From Rhodamnia argentea (taxonomy: Eukaryota; Streptophyta; Magnoliopsida; Myrtales; Myrtaceae): DNA of 64,000 nucleotides. Below are positions 1 through 8,271 of this stretch, one piece after another; within the stretch, counting starts at the first letter, position 1, and each line of letters starts with the position of its first letter. Below the pieces are notes generated by a model. The model had not been told where the DNA came from and did not search any database. It was given only the letters and a program-made list of their open reading frames with translations. The translations under genes and the position numbers were made by a program. The stretch is taken from the NCBI RefSeq assembly GCF_020921035.1, contig NC_063150.1, forward strand, positions 27,017,826-27,081,825, written 5' to 3'.

Positions 1-95
1 GTCCTTATCAAGTGTCAATCGGTTCTTTCAATCAACATATGTACCCAATCAAAATCTTAAGTCTGGTCTTGCTAGCGTTGGCGCGTTCACATCAA
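1..95 (+). repeat. Partial copy of TNL-upstream repeat 'U'
   Basis: This is the right part of a sequence that recurs at 6717-6930, 44757-44880, 46712-46930 and 55306-55530. All share the core CCTTATCAAGTRTCAATCGG, then a run ending in GCGTTCACATC. Here it is cut by the window edge and followed by unrelated sequence. The copies lie upstream of TNL genes or TNL relics, so U is probably old promoter-distal sequence of the TNL cassette. No function is visible. Confidence 0.55.
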
Positions 96-738
96 GAGTG
101 AGCAAATCAGACCATCTGGACCGAAACCGTTCAGATCGGGTCGAGACCGATGGTCCGATTTCCTATTTTAGGGTCCTCCAAGACCGAACCGCCCGGACCA
201 AATTGATCAAATTTTTTTTAATTTTTTATTTTAAGTTCGGTGCATATCATCAAGGGAAAACCCGAAGTTGGCTTCGGACCCCAGACAAAGAAGGTTTGGG
301 AAATAAACAAACCAATAAAACGCAAAGAAAACATAATGGAGATGGTCCAAAGCTAATTTCACAAACTTGTGCCATGTTTGAGGCACTAAGACAACTAAAA
401 GAATAATCCTTATGGAGTAGCAAGGGATTCTCGTATCACATATGGACAAAATCTAATTTAAACAAATCTCTGTGTACGTCAACAATGAAGTAACTCATCT
501 CTCCACAATCAATCGTGGTAAAGCATGAAGGATGTTTCCGTTTGTCAATCAAAAGCTTCAGACGACCCACTTAATGAAGCTACTGTAGAGGATAGAGAAC
601 AATTTAATAAAACAGAAAAAAGAAACTTATCCTGCAAATAATACTTATAAAGAGTCCAGTCGGAACTAAACCATTCATACAAAGTGTACTTGTCCAGATA
701 GTCGGTCAAGCTCGTGTGCTCCATGTTAGAAATGGTGC

Positions 739-760
739 ATATATATATATATATATATAT
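739..760. repeat. (AT)11 microsatellite
   Basis: Eleven perfect AT units. The flanking 100-735 holds only short unrelated reading frames and no recognisable gene. Confidence 0.95.
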
Positions 761-764
761 GTAT

Positions 765-985
765 CCGGTCCAATGGAACTGTTCGGGAATCTGATTGGAT
801 CGGTGGTCCGGTTCCAAGTTTCAAAAAATTGAGAATCGGGACCATCGATCTAGTTCTCGATTCTTGAGGAGAACCGGGATCACTGGTCCAGTTCTTGATT
901 CTTGAGGAGAACTAGGACCACCGGTCTAGTTCTTGATTCTTAAGGAGAATCGGACCGGACCGAAAACCGATCACTCCTAATTCAC
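765..985. repeat. GGACCGG-rich element with three 38-bp tandem units
   Basis: Three imperfect 38-bp units (about 840-954) each contain AGTTCTYGATTCTTRAGGAG. They are followed by GGACCGGACCGAAAACCG and CACTCCTAA. The same terminal sequence, with GGACCGGACCGAGAACC and CACCCCTAA, recurs at about 25800-25900, and a related stretch lies at 25020-25210. This looks like fragments of one dispersed element, possibly retroelement-derived. The class is unknown. Confidence 0.6.
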
Positions 986-1009
986 ATCGCTCATCCACTT
1001 GCCGGCAAC

Positions 1010-1570
1010 TTTGAGTTGGTGAGCTCATCCATCAGCTTTGGACTATGCTAAACCCACATCATCCATGTTACCTCTATTTATCCGCAATTGTTCATGCATG
1101 CCGCGACAGATTTTACCGGTCTCTTAGAAGAAATTGTGATCGACGATGCTTCTTGATAGCTTAGGTCTGAATAAGTTCCTAAACTGTTTCGTCTGAACTA
1201 TGAAATGCAAAATTTGGGGCACTCTCTTAAAAATGAAAGGAAGAAAAAAAAATACTTTTTCTTAACTTGGGAGATGACCGACAATTTTTTTTCAGCCCCT
1301 ATCCGTCGTTAAACTCAATACCGAAAGAGAAAAAGAGAATAATTCCTCTCATGAGGGCATTTCGATAATTTTGGCTGTAGTAAAAGACAAATACGACTGA
1401 TAGGAGAGGGAGGAGCAGAGGAAAGGACGGGAATCGTGATAACTGGTTACGGATGGAGCGCGTGCAGTCACCAATCGATGGTTAGTGGTCGGGAGCGGTA
1501 ATATCGTGTGTCTGGACTCACGTATACATAGATGAGGTGGACCCGATGGATAATTCACCTAATCTATTGG
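1010..1570 (+). repeat. TNL-upstream intergenic repeat, shared with about 44.9-45.3 kb and 47.0-47.4 kb
   Basis: It begins near 'ggtgagctcatccatcag' and includes the phrases CTTGATAGCTTAGGTCTGAA and 'aattcctctcatgagggcat'. It matches 44885-45310 almost throughout and 47010-47440 and 6960-7480 in part. No convincing coding frame is conserved among the copies, so it is treated as non-coding duplicated flank. Confidence 0.6.
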
Positions 1571-1574
1571 TGCA

Positions 1575-1745
1575 TGTGAACTCAATCACATGATAATTAA
1601 AATGATTGATATATCATGAAATTTCTCAAACTAGTACATTAATAATAAATTTATTTAAATTAATTTTTTGATCACAAAAAATTTTAAATTGATATTTATG
1701 GTAAATTTGTTTTAAATTAATTTTTTAATACCCAAAATCCCAAAT
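1575..1745. mobile_element. Fold-back element remnant
   Basis: AT-rich monomers of the type 'atttctcaaactagtacatt...ataaatttatttaaattaattttttgatcacaaa' match the monomers of the complete fold-back element at 39004-39685. Only two or three monomers remain. A homologous remnant sits at 47455-47615 in the same position upstream of another TNL leader copy, so the insertion predates that duplication. Confidence 0.5.
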
Positions 1746-1764
1746 CATTTTCTCCCCCTTACTC

Positions 1765-1980
1765 ATGATGGTGTAGAGAATAGAGAAGAGTTGGGTTGGG
1801 ACGGGCCCCACTCTGGTGTCCAAAAACCTGCATTTGTCAACTTTTCACAGGCTGCAATGAATCAAATTGTTCATATGCTGACCAACTCCAGCAATCACAG
1901 CACTTTGCCCATTCAGTGCTCCTCGAGATCTGAAACTGCATCGGCTTCTTGTGCTGTTTGCACATGCTTAATTTAGTCAA
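1765..1980 (+). repeat. TNL leader copy A (no gene attached)
   Basis: It matches the leader of TNL-1 (8022 onward) and TNL-2 (57369 onward): 'gatggtg.agagaa.agagaagagttggg', 'gggccccact', 'aaaaacctgcatttgtcaac', 'caggctgcaat', then 'gagatctgaaactgc'. No TIR exon follows, so this is an orphan TNL 5' flank. Related copies are at 2992, 46149, 47628, 48880/49569 and 55160. Confidence 0.65.
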
Positions 1981-1984
1981 AGGG

Positions 1985-2990
1985 GTCGTGTAGAGCTCAC
2001 AACCTATGTCCATGGAAGTCGCGACCGGCAGTGGTCGCTAGCCTTTGCACGGTCACAAATTTGTTACAGTATGGCCATGGAGTTGAGGCTCGACTAAGGC
2101 CTTTCTTTTTTTTTTCCCTTGTGGGTCAAATGACTCAGTTCATTAGCTCGAATTTTTTAACAGCGGAGAGAGGCCCTAAGCCCTGTTTACCATTTAAAAT
2201 CAATACCAGAAAAAAGGGAAAAAAAAAGAGTCCTCGCCATGAGGGTATTTGGGTATTTTGGCAGCAGCAAAAGACTGAATGCAATTGATAAGGAAATATA
2301 AGATCGGAGGAAAAAAGATGGGTGCGCGTGATTACGGTAGATGCAGTGCGAAATGTCAGCCGTCGTCGGTTAGATGAGAGAGTGATGATATTACTAAATG
2401 ATACTTAAAATTTAATTCGACGTATAATATAATAGCCGAATTTTAAATTTATTCAATATAATCTCCGAACTATTTACACATTAACAATTTAGTCAATAAT
2501 GAACACTTTTATGTAGTTCATAGATTACATTAAACAAATATCAAAAGTCCCGACATCATTATATTGAGCACATTAAACATTCTGGCAAAGTACATTTTGA
2601 CTTTTTTTTTTCAAATCCAAAGTTCCTAAATCTCTACCGACACTTCAAATATCGATTTACATGAATACTTAAACAAGATTATTCCAAATAGAAGGATGCA
2701 TTTCTAGCCCATGTCGGGATTGAAATTGCCATATTATTCCAAACTTGTATTGCAATTTCACAGAATCGGACAGGGCAAAAAAAAATAAATTTGGAGGCGG
2801 TTTTCCCCAAACACAGGCTCAACTGGAAGGAAGTGACGATAGAATTATGCACAGGCAAAGAAGCAAGCGTGCCTCTTGCAAAGTCATCCCCGCAATCTGC
2901 GATAAGTTTGAGTGCGAAGTAGCCGCACAAATTTGACTAATAAAAAAGTATAAGACCGAAGGAGAAGAATTGAAATTGCGTTATGAATCT
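1985..2990 (+). repeat. Duplicated intergenic stretch (copies at about 45.3-46.1, 47.9-48.9 and 54.5-55.2 kb)
   Basis: Two parts recur in order elsewhere: 'gagagaggccctaagccctgtttaccattt' to 'gagagtgatgatattactaaatgatac', and 'aatccaaagttcctaaatctctaccgaca' to 'gcgaagtagccgcacaaatttga'. The short reading frames in it are not kept open between copies. No gene is seen. Confidence 0.6.
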
Positions 2991-2991
2991 T

Positions 2992-3150
2992 ATGATGGTG
3001 CAGAGAAAAGAGAAGAGTTGGGTTCGTGTCAAAAAACCTGCATTTGTCAACTTCGACCGGCTGGAGTGATGTTGCAATTAATCATTTTTATTGACCAATT
3101 GTGGCAAGTTCGATTCTTTGCATGTTTAGTCAATTCTGCATTATAAGTTA
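2992..3150 (+). repeat. TNL leader copy B (orphan)
   Basis: This is a second leader relic, with 'gatggtgcagagaaaagagaa', 'aaaaacctgcatttgtcaac' and 'tattgaccaattgtggcaa'. It most resembles the copies at 46149 and 49569. The 452-bp insertion at 3156-3607 follows directly and separates it from the NB-ARC relic downstream. Confidence 0.6.
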
Positions 3151-3155
3151 AATAA

Positions 3156-3607
3156 GGAGCTGCATGATAACACTTCTACTTCTGGATTTCTCTATCAGAA
3201 GTCAATCTGGCAGGGAAATCCATTTGGTAAAAACCTTACCGAAGTAGAAATCTGTTTGGTAAAAAAAATTGACTTATTGTAGGATTTTTAACTTATGGTA
3301 AGATTTTCAACTTCCGGAAGGTTTTTGGCCAACTTTGAGAAGTTAAAAATTTTTACTTCTCTACTTTAGAATCACTTCTTCGACCACACCGACCTCCGCT
3401 TACCACCGCCGGCCGCTGATCGCCGAAGATTTTGTTAATAATATTTCAAAAGTAGAAATTTTCAACAGTTATCAAACAAATTTCTCTTATCATAAATCAA
3501 TTTGGAGTAGAAGTAGAAAAATCAACTTTCGCTTTTGAGGAAAAATAGAAAAATCAACTTCACGGTCGAAATTAATTTTTGGTAGATAAGTGTTACCATG
3601 CGGGCCC
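3156..3607. mobile_element. MITE-like insertion with terminal inverted repeats
   Basis: The left end reads GGAGCTGCATGATAACACTT. The right end, read on the minus strand, is GGGCCCGCATGGTAACACTT, giving 16 of 20 matching positions. The interior repeats an 'aaaaatcaacttyyac' theme in both orientations and carries no coding frame. The paralogous place near 50.05 kb holds a different insertion, so this one is specific to the left array. A target duplication is not clear (TTAA.TAA versus TTAATGG). hAT-like origin is possible but not shown. Confidence 0.6.
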
Positions 3608-3609
3608 TT

Positions 3610-4446
3610 AATGGCGTGCATTGTGTGCCTTGTTTCACTAAAATTCAATGCGTTTCAATTGAACATTTTCCAGGTTTTTGTGTTAGTTCGTTAAAATTTG
3701 GGCTTTGTCTATGGAAGTAAGATACCTTAAAGCATGCTGAAAAAGAAGCACGGATTGATCTTAATTCAAACCGCATTTTTCAGTACATGTCCTTTTTCAT
3801 TAACTCTCGCTACAAAAGCTAATTCATCTGTGACTGAGTTGTTTTATGTAGGAAATTCATTTCGTCTAGGCTTGCGGTTTCTCGTTTGGTCATGTCGGGA
3901 CATAGTTTGGTTAAACACAATCTTTTAATTCATTTTTCCTTTTAGCTCTGGTAGACACTAGGCGAGAAGGCGGGTTCGGAAACAGATTTGCCAAAAGGAT
4001 TTCAATAAGTTCGAGACAGGCTTATCTCGCTAGTAACAGGCTACTTGGTCGGTGTCGACCAACATGTGGATGTGATCATGGAAACAATAGGCTCTATTGT
4101 TGGATTCCTTGAGATGGGTAGCATTGAAAAGACAACTATTGCCAAAACCATCTACATTCTGTCGTATGATTATGAGGATTGTCGCTTTTGTTCGAAAACA
4201 TTCGAGAAACTTCAAAACTCAAGGGCTTTGAGTACTTATGAAAGCAAGCCGGTGTCCAAAGCCTTCCTCTGCTTTACTGATAAAGAAAATGTCACCAACA
4301 ACTTGCTTGCCGAGCGAAGCCCTAGTGAATTACCAACACTATTAGATATTTGTCTACATTCCTGTGAAGTAACAAATTACCAAATCTTTCGAGATTTTAT
4401 CATTGTCGTAAGTAAATTACTCGCAATATTAAGAGCTTATCAATAG
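3610..4446 (+). pseudogene. NB-ARC exon fragment of a TNL gene, decayed
   Basis: The stretch 3610-3959 resembles the end of TNL intron 1, and sequence from about 3961 (GGCGAGAAGG) matches the start of TNL exon 2. The frame at 4045 onward reads a helix like 'DQHVDVIMETIG', then a damaged P-loop GMGSIEKTT (intact form GMGGIGKTT), then 'IAKTIY' and a region like 'CRFCSKTFEKLQN'. The invariant glycine before the P-loop lysine is Glu, so ATP binding would be lost. About 21 nt coding the stretch after 'METIG' are missing compared with the sister relic near 51.6 kb. Homology to the TNLs ends near 4215. There is no kinase-2, GLPL or MHD motif and no TIR exon in front. This is a relic, not a short gene. 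Confidence 0.8.
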
Positions 4447-4840
4447 TCCAATGAAGTCGTAAATTACTGAATAAATTGTAAAAAATTTGAAAGCATTAAA
4501 ATCGAATAATCATGATACTTCTAAAAAATAGAAATGATTGGTAAGAGTGGGAACAATATTACCATTTTTGTTCAAAATTTAGCAACATCCCAATGAATCC
4601 GTAAATTAGCCAACTCCTCTCTGAATTTACCAATGTAGTAGGAAAATTTCCATCACCATCGGTAATTCGACGATTTGCTTCGAATTTGACAGCAGCAAAA
4701 TAGAAGATCCAATTGACGATGTTTGTAGAATCCCACTAGTTTATTTACCCAGTAATTGTATTTTTATTTTTTTTATCAAAAAATTAATTTAAGATAAATT
4801 TATTATAAATATACGGCTTTTTTGTGATATTAAATCTCCC
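4447..4840. other. AT-rich spacer, no gene seen
   Basis: It repeats at 52020-52385 with high similarity. Its last 100 bp ('atcaaaaaattaatttaagataaatttattataaatat') is the end of a fold-back type repeat that also precedes the third block copy at about 41 kb. No reading frame of note was seen. Confidence 0.5.
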
Positions 4841-6665
4841 TTGTTCGAAGATGATTTAGTCAAAGCAAAAAAAAAAAATGAAGAAAGAGACAGTACTTTA
4901 ATTATGAATCTTTATCCTTGTGCGTTTCTTAAAGAAACTTTCTTTTGACTAAAATGTTGGGGATAGCCCGAAGGGCACGCTCAAGCGGTGGTGGCTCTTC
5001 TTTTCCACATTGGGATGTCCCATCTTCTTTTTTCTTTGCTTTGTACCTTTTTCCACTATCACTTTTGCTTTTAACAACATCGTTCCTTGGATTCTCTGGG
5101 GCAATTTCGCCGTGAACGACGGTCGAGGGAGGTCTCCCAAGAAATGGCTCCAAGCCAACAATTATGGATTTCTTTTCCAATTTTGTTCGAGAAGATGCGG
5201 CCTTTTACACGGTACGCACTTGCTCTCCATCATTTGAAGTTTGACAAATAAGTTTTGGTCATTAACGAGTAATGTTAATTAGTATGCTAAAAGTGATATA
5301 TTAATTGATATGATGAAATCTTAATTTATAATTTAGCAAGTGAATATATAGATCTATGAACCTAGATATTATAAAAGCATGAAAATCTGGACAGTTTTCA
5401 TTTCCTTTATTAAAAAAAAAACACAAATCACTTTTGGAAGAAGTGAAACTTTCCCAGATCTCATTAGCCTAACATTTTAGAGAATCTTGAACTTTCCACT
5501 TGCTATTAAAAGTGTCATGGACATTCGATGTTATCACGAGAGAATGTGAGCTTCCAATTAATATTTTGTGCTGAAATCTTAATTGTCTTTAAAAATCTCA
5601 TGACATTTTAACTTTTTCAAGTTAGCTTAGATATTGCAGGAAGATATTCATAACGTAGACTTGACAAATAAGTTCAATAGATCAATCTATAATAGCACTT
5701 GTCCTTTGTTTTTTTTAATTTCTTTTTGTTGCTTCTGGGACAACTCTAAGCGCATGGATACTGATCCTGGACAGTGAAGTATCAATTTATATCTGCGCAT
5801 TTGCATTATTGGTGCGATTATGGTTGCCAGCTGTTTCAATTAGGTAAATCAAACCATTAAAGAAAAAATTACTTAGATAATAAGGTCTTTTAAGAGCATG
5901 TTTGACAATAGTGAAAAGATTTGGACTCGTAATCCCGTGCTCTGATATCATGTGAAATTTTAAGAACTTAAATTTGAAAATAAATGCGCGATTTAATATA
6001 TATATTCTTTAATATGATGCGATGTTAGACCAAAAAAAAATTATGTGGTGAAAGAATAAAAGTCTTGATGGCGGGACCCGCATCAATACGAAATGTCTTA
6101 AACCTTAATAAGATGCATTAAATTTTTGGATTAAAATTGAATTTTTTTTATCAGAATCGTTACCGAACAAACATTTAATAAGGTGCAATTTTTTAAGTTC
6201 TTTAATATTTCTGGGGTGAAGTAACAGAGGTCTTGATAGCGGGCCCTGCATCAATCCCAAAGGTTTTTTTGCTTTCCCACTTTGAAAGAGGTGGAGTTAG
6301 GGAGTGGAGTCAACCTAGTTTCTCTTTTTCCCCGGAGCTTTTTGAGCTAAATGGAGGACAGCTCAATTTCAATTCAAATCGAAGAAGTCTGATTTAAAAA
6401 TATCTGCAACGAGACTTTTGGACTTTTGATTACTAAAACAAAAGGTTCAGTGGAGCATAATCAAAGATAAAGCTATGCGAGAGCAAATTTAATCTTTCAC
6501 TAATCTCAATTCATGAAATTTGATATTTTACGAGAGTTTTTTTTTTTTACCTCATTGCGCCATCGTCATTAATAACTCAAATCTTAAAAAAGGCTTAAGA
6601 ACCTATGAGCTCCAAAGTGGAATATTTTTTTGACCCAAAAAAAGAAGAAGAGAGAATAGAACATT
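4840..6665 (+). repeat. 2-kb intergenic block, copy 1 of 3
   Basis: It matches 41030-43150 (copy 2) and 52380-54480 (copy 3) over nearly the whole length, from 'ttcgaagatgatttagtc' to 'cgagacttttggacttttgat' and beyond. A segment near 5160 could encode a peptide beginning MDFFSNFVRED in all three copies, but the upstream frame is not maintained. Copy 1 lacks the fold-back element that copies 2 and 3 carry at the matching place (5408-5425). It also has its own indels. No gene is supported. Confidence 0.7.
5396..5430. other. Paralogous empty site for a fold-back insertion
   Basis: The sequence 'tttcctttattaaaaaaaaaacacaaatcacttttggaag' runs straight through. In block copies 2 and 3 the same flanks are separated by about 510 bp of fold-back element (41543-42055 and about 52950-53455). 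Confidence 0.75.
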
Positions 6666-6716
6666 TTTACGGATCTAGCAAGATTTCTCTTTTTTGTTTG
6701 GCTTAATCTTCTTGGC

Positions 6717-6930
6717 TGCCCACCATGTGCTTCCTCTTCCGTGTTGTCTTGTCCTTATCAAGTGTGAATCGGTTCGTTCAATCAAACATCTGTACCGAAT
6801 CGAAATCTGAAGGTGTGGTCTCACTGGCGTTGGCGCGTTCACACCGCTCATGCACTTGCGTGCCAACTTTGAGGATCTTAGCTCATCCATCCATCCATCA
6901 CCGGTATTATCTCATTTCTACATCTCTAAG
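6717..6930 (+). repeat. TNL-upstream repeat U, full copy
   Basis: It starts 'gcccaccatgtgcttcctcttcc', includes the shared core TCAAGTGTGAATCGGTTCG, and ends near 'tctaagatttgctt'. Compare 46712-46930 and 55306-55530. Its open frames (for example 6725-6940) are broken differently in the other copies, so it is non-coding. From 6935 to 7485 comes further duplicated flank shared with 55540-56830. Confidence 0.6.
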
Positions 6931-7489
6931 ATTTGCTTAAGTCAAGTCTTCCAGGAAAGAACAAAAAAATTAAACTTTGACCGCTAGAGTCGTCTTCTAT
7001 GACTTCACCACTTTTTTTCTTTGTGCGCGGAGCTCACGACCTATGTCCATAGAAGAGTTGCGATCGGCAGAGTTCGCTGGCCTCGCACGGCCACAGAACT
7101 GTGTTTGCATGGCCGCAGTGGCAGCGTTGCGGCTCGAGTCAGTTAATTCGCTCAATTTTTTTTTTAAAGCGACGGAGAGGGGCCTTCAGCCCTGTTCATC
7201 GTTAAACTCAATACCCGAAGAGAAAAAAGATAATAATTCCAACTCTCATGAGGGCATTGAGTAATTTCGACCATAGCTAAAGACAAATGCAACTGATGGG
7301 GGACGAAGGAGCAGAGGGAAGAGCAGGGGTCATGGTCACTGATTACGAATGGAGCGCGTGCTGTCAGCTGTCTATCAGTGGTCACACGGCCATGGGGGAG
7401 CGGTAATATCGCATTTCCGAGCTCACGTATACCGATGGATCGGGTAGACCCGATAGATAATTCACCTAATGTATTGATTCATGTGAACT

Positions 7490-7985
7490 CAATCACAAAA
7501 TAATTATAAGGGTTGATATATCATCAAAAATCTCAAAGTAATACATTAATAATAAATTTATCTCAAATTTATTCTTTGATCACAAAAAAATTTAAATTAA
7601 TACACTTGCGATAAATTTATTTTAAATTAATTTTTAAATACCAAAAACTTCAAATTGGTACAGTTGCTACAAATTTTCCATTCCCTATTGTACGTTAAAT
7701 TGCGGACCCTAAACTGGTATATTTGTAACACATATAAGACAAAAAATCTAAATTAGTTCGTCCATCAACCGTCACGTGTCATCCAATTCAACAATTTAAA
7801 ATAGAATTTAACGTGAACTAATAGACGGTAAATTTATCACAAGTATATCAATTTGAGATTTTTTGTGATTAAAAAAATTTATCAGGGGAATATGGATTCT
7901 TCATGATTAAAAAATTAATTTAAAATAAATTTAAATCATATTTACTAGTTTAGAATTTTTTATTATATTAACTTTAATTAGAATT
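7490..7985. mobile_element. Fold-back element upstream of TNL-1
   Basis: Monomers read as 'caaaaatctcaaagtaatacatt..taataaatttatctcaaattta' in the first half and as the reverse complement ('acaagtatatcaatttgagattttttgtgatt') in the second half. The centre holds 'ccatcaaccgtcacgtgtcatcc', like the centre of the intact 39-kb copy. An orthologous insertion lies at 56830-57330 upstream of TNL-2, so it predates the TNL duplication. The arms could form a long hairpin in RNA. Confidence 0.7.
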
Positions 7986-8271
7986 CTATAATTCAAAAAG
8001 AACGAGCAAGAAAAGAATCTACGATGGTGCAGAGAAAAGAGAAGAATTGGGCTGGGAAGGGCCCCACTCTTGTCTTTTTTAATGTGTTGAAAAACCTGCA
8101 TTTCGCCAAACTTTCACAGGCTGCAATCAACCTTTCTTATTTGACCAATTCGAGCAAACTGGCCCTCGACTCTCTGCATTTTTTGAGCCACTCCTCGTTT
8201 CCAAGTTTGCTGACCTACAGAGAGATCTCCATTTTTTAGTTTCGGCTTCCAAACTTGCTTTGGATTTCGCA
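7986..8271 (+). promoter_or_regulatory. TNL-1 proximal promoter and leader
   Basis: The sequence from 'tataattcaaaaagaacgagcaagaaaag' to the start codon is shared with TNL-2 (57320-57678). TATAATTC (TNL-1) and TATAATAC (TNL-2) sit at the same place and could be a TATA element. No transcription start can be read from sequence. A Ser/Thr-rich frame at 8024-8239 is broken in TNL-2 and is not coding. Confidence 0.4.

Noticed and set aside
4929..5237. Short frames repeated in three blocks (peptides with NNYGFLFQFCSRRC or MDFFSNFVRED)
   Set aside because: The three copies differ by indels that shift the upstream frame, and no family is recognisable. They are best explained as conserved non-coding DNA in duplicated blocks.
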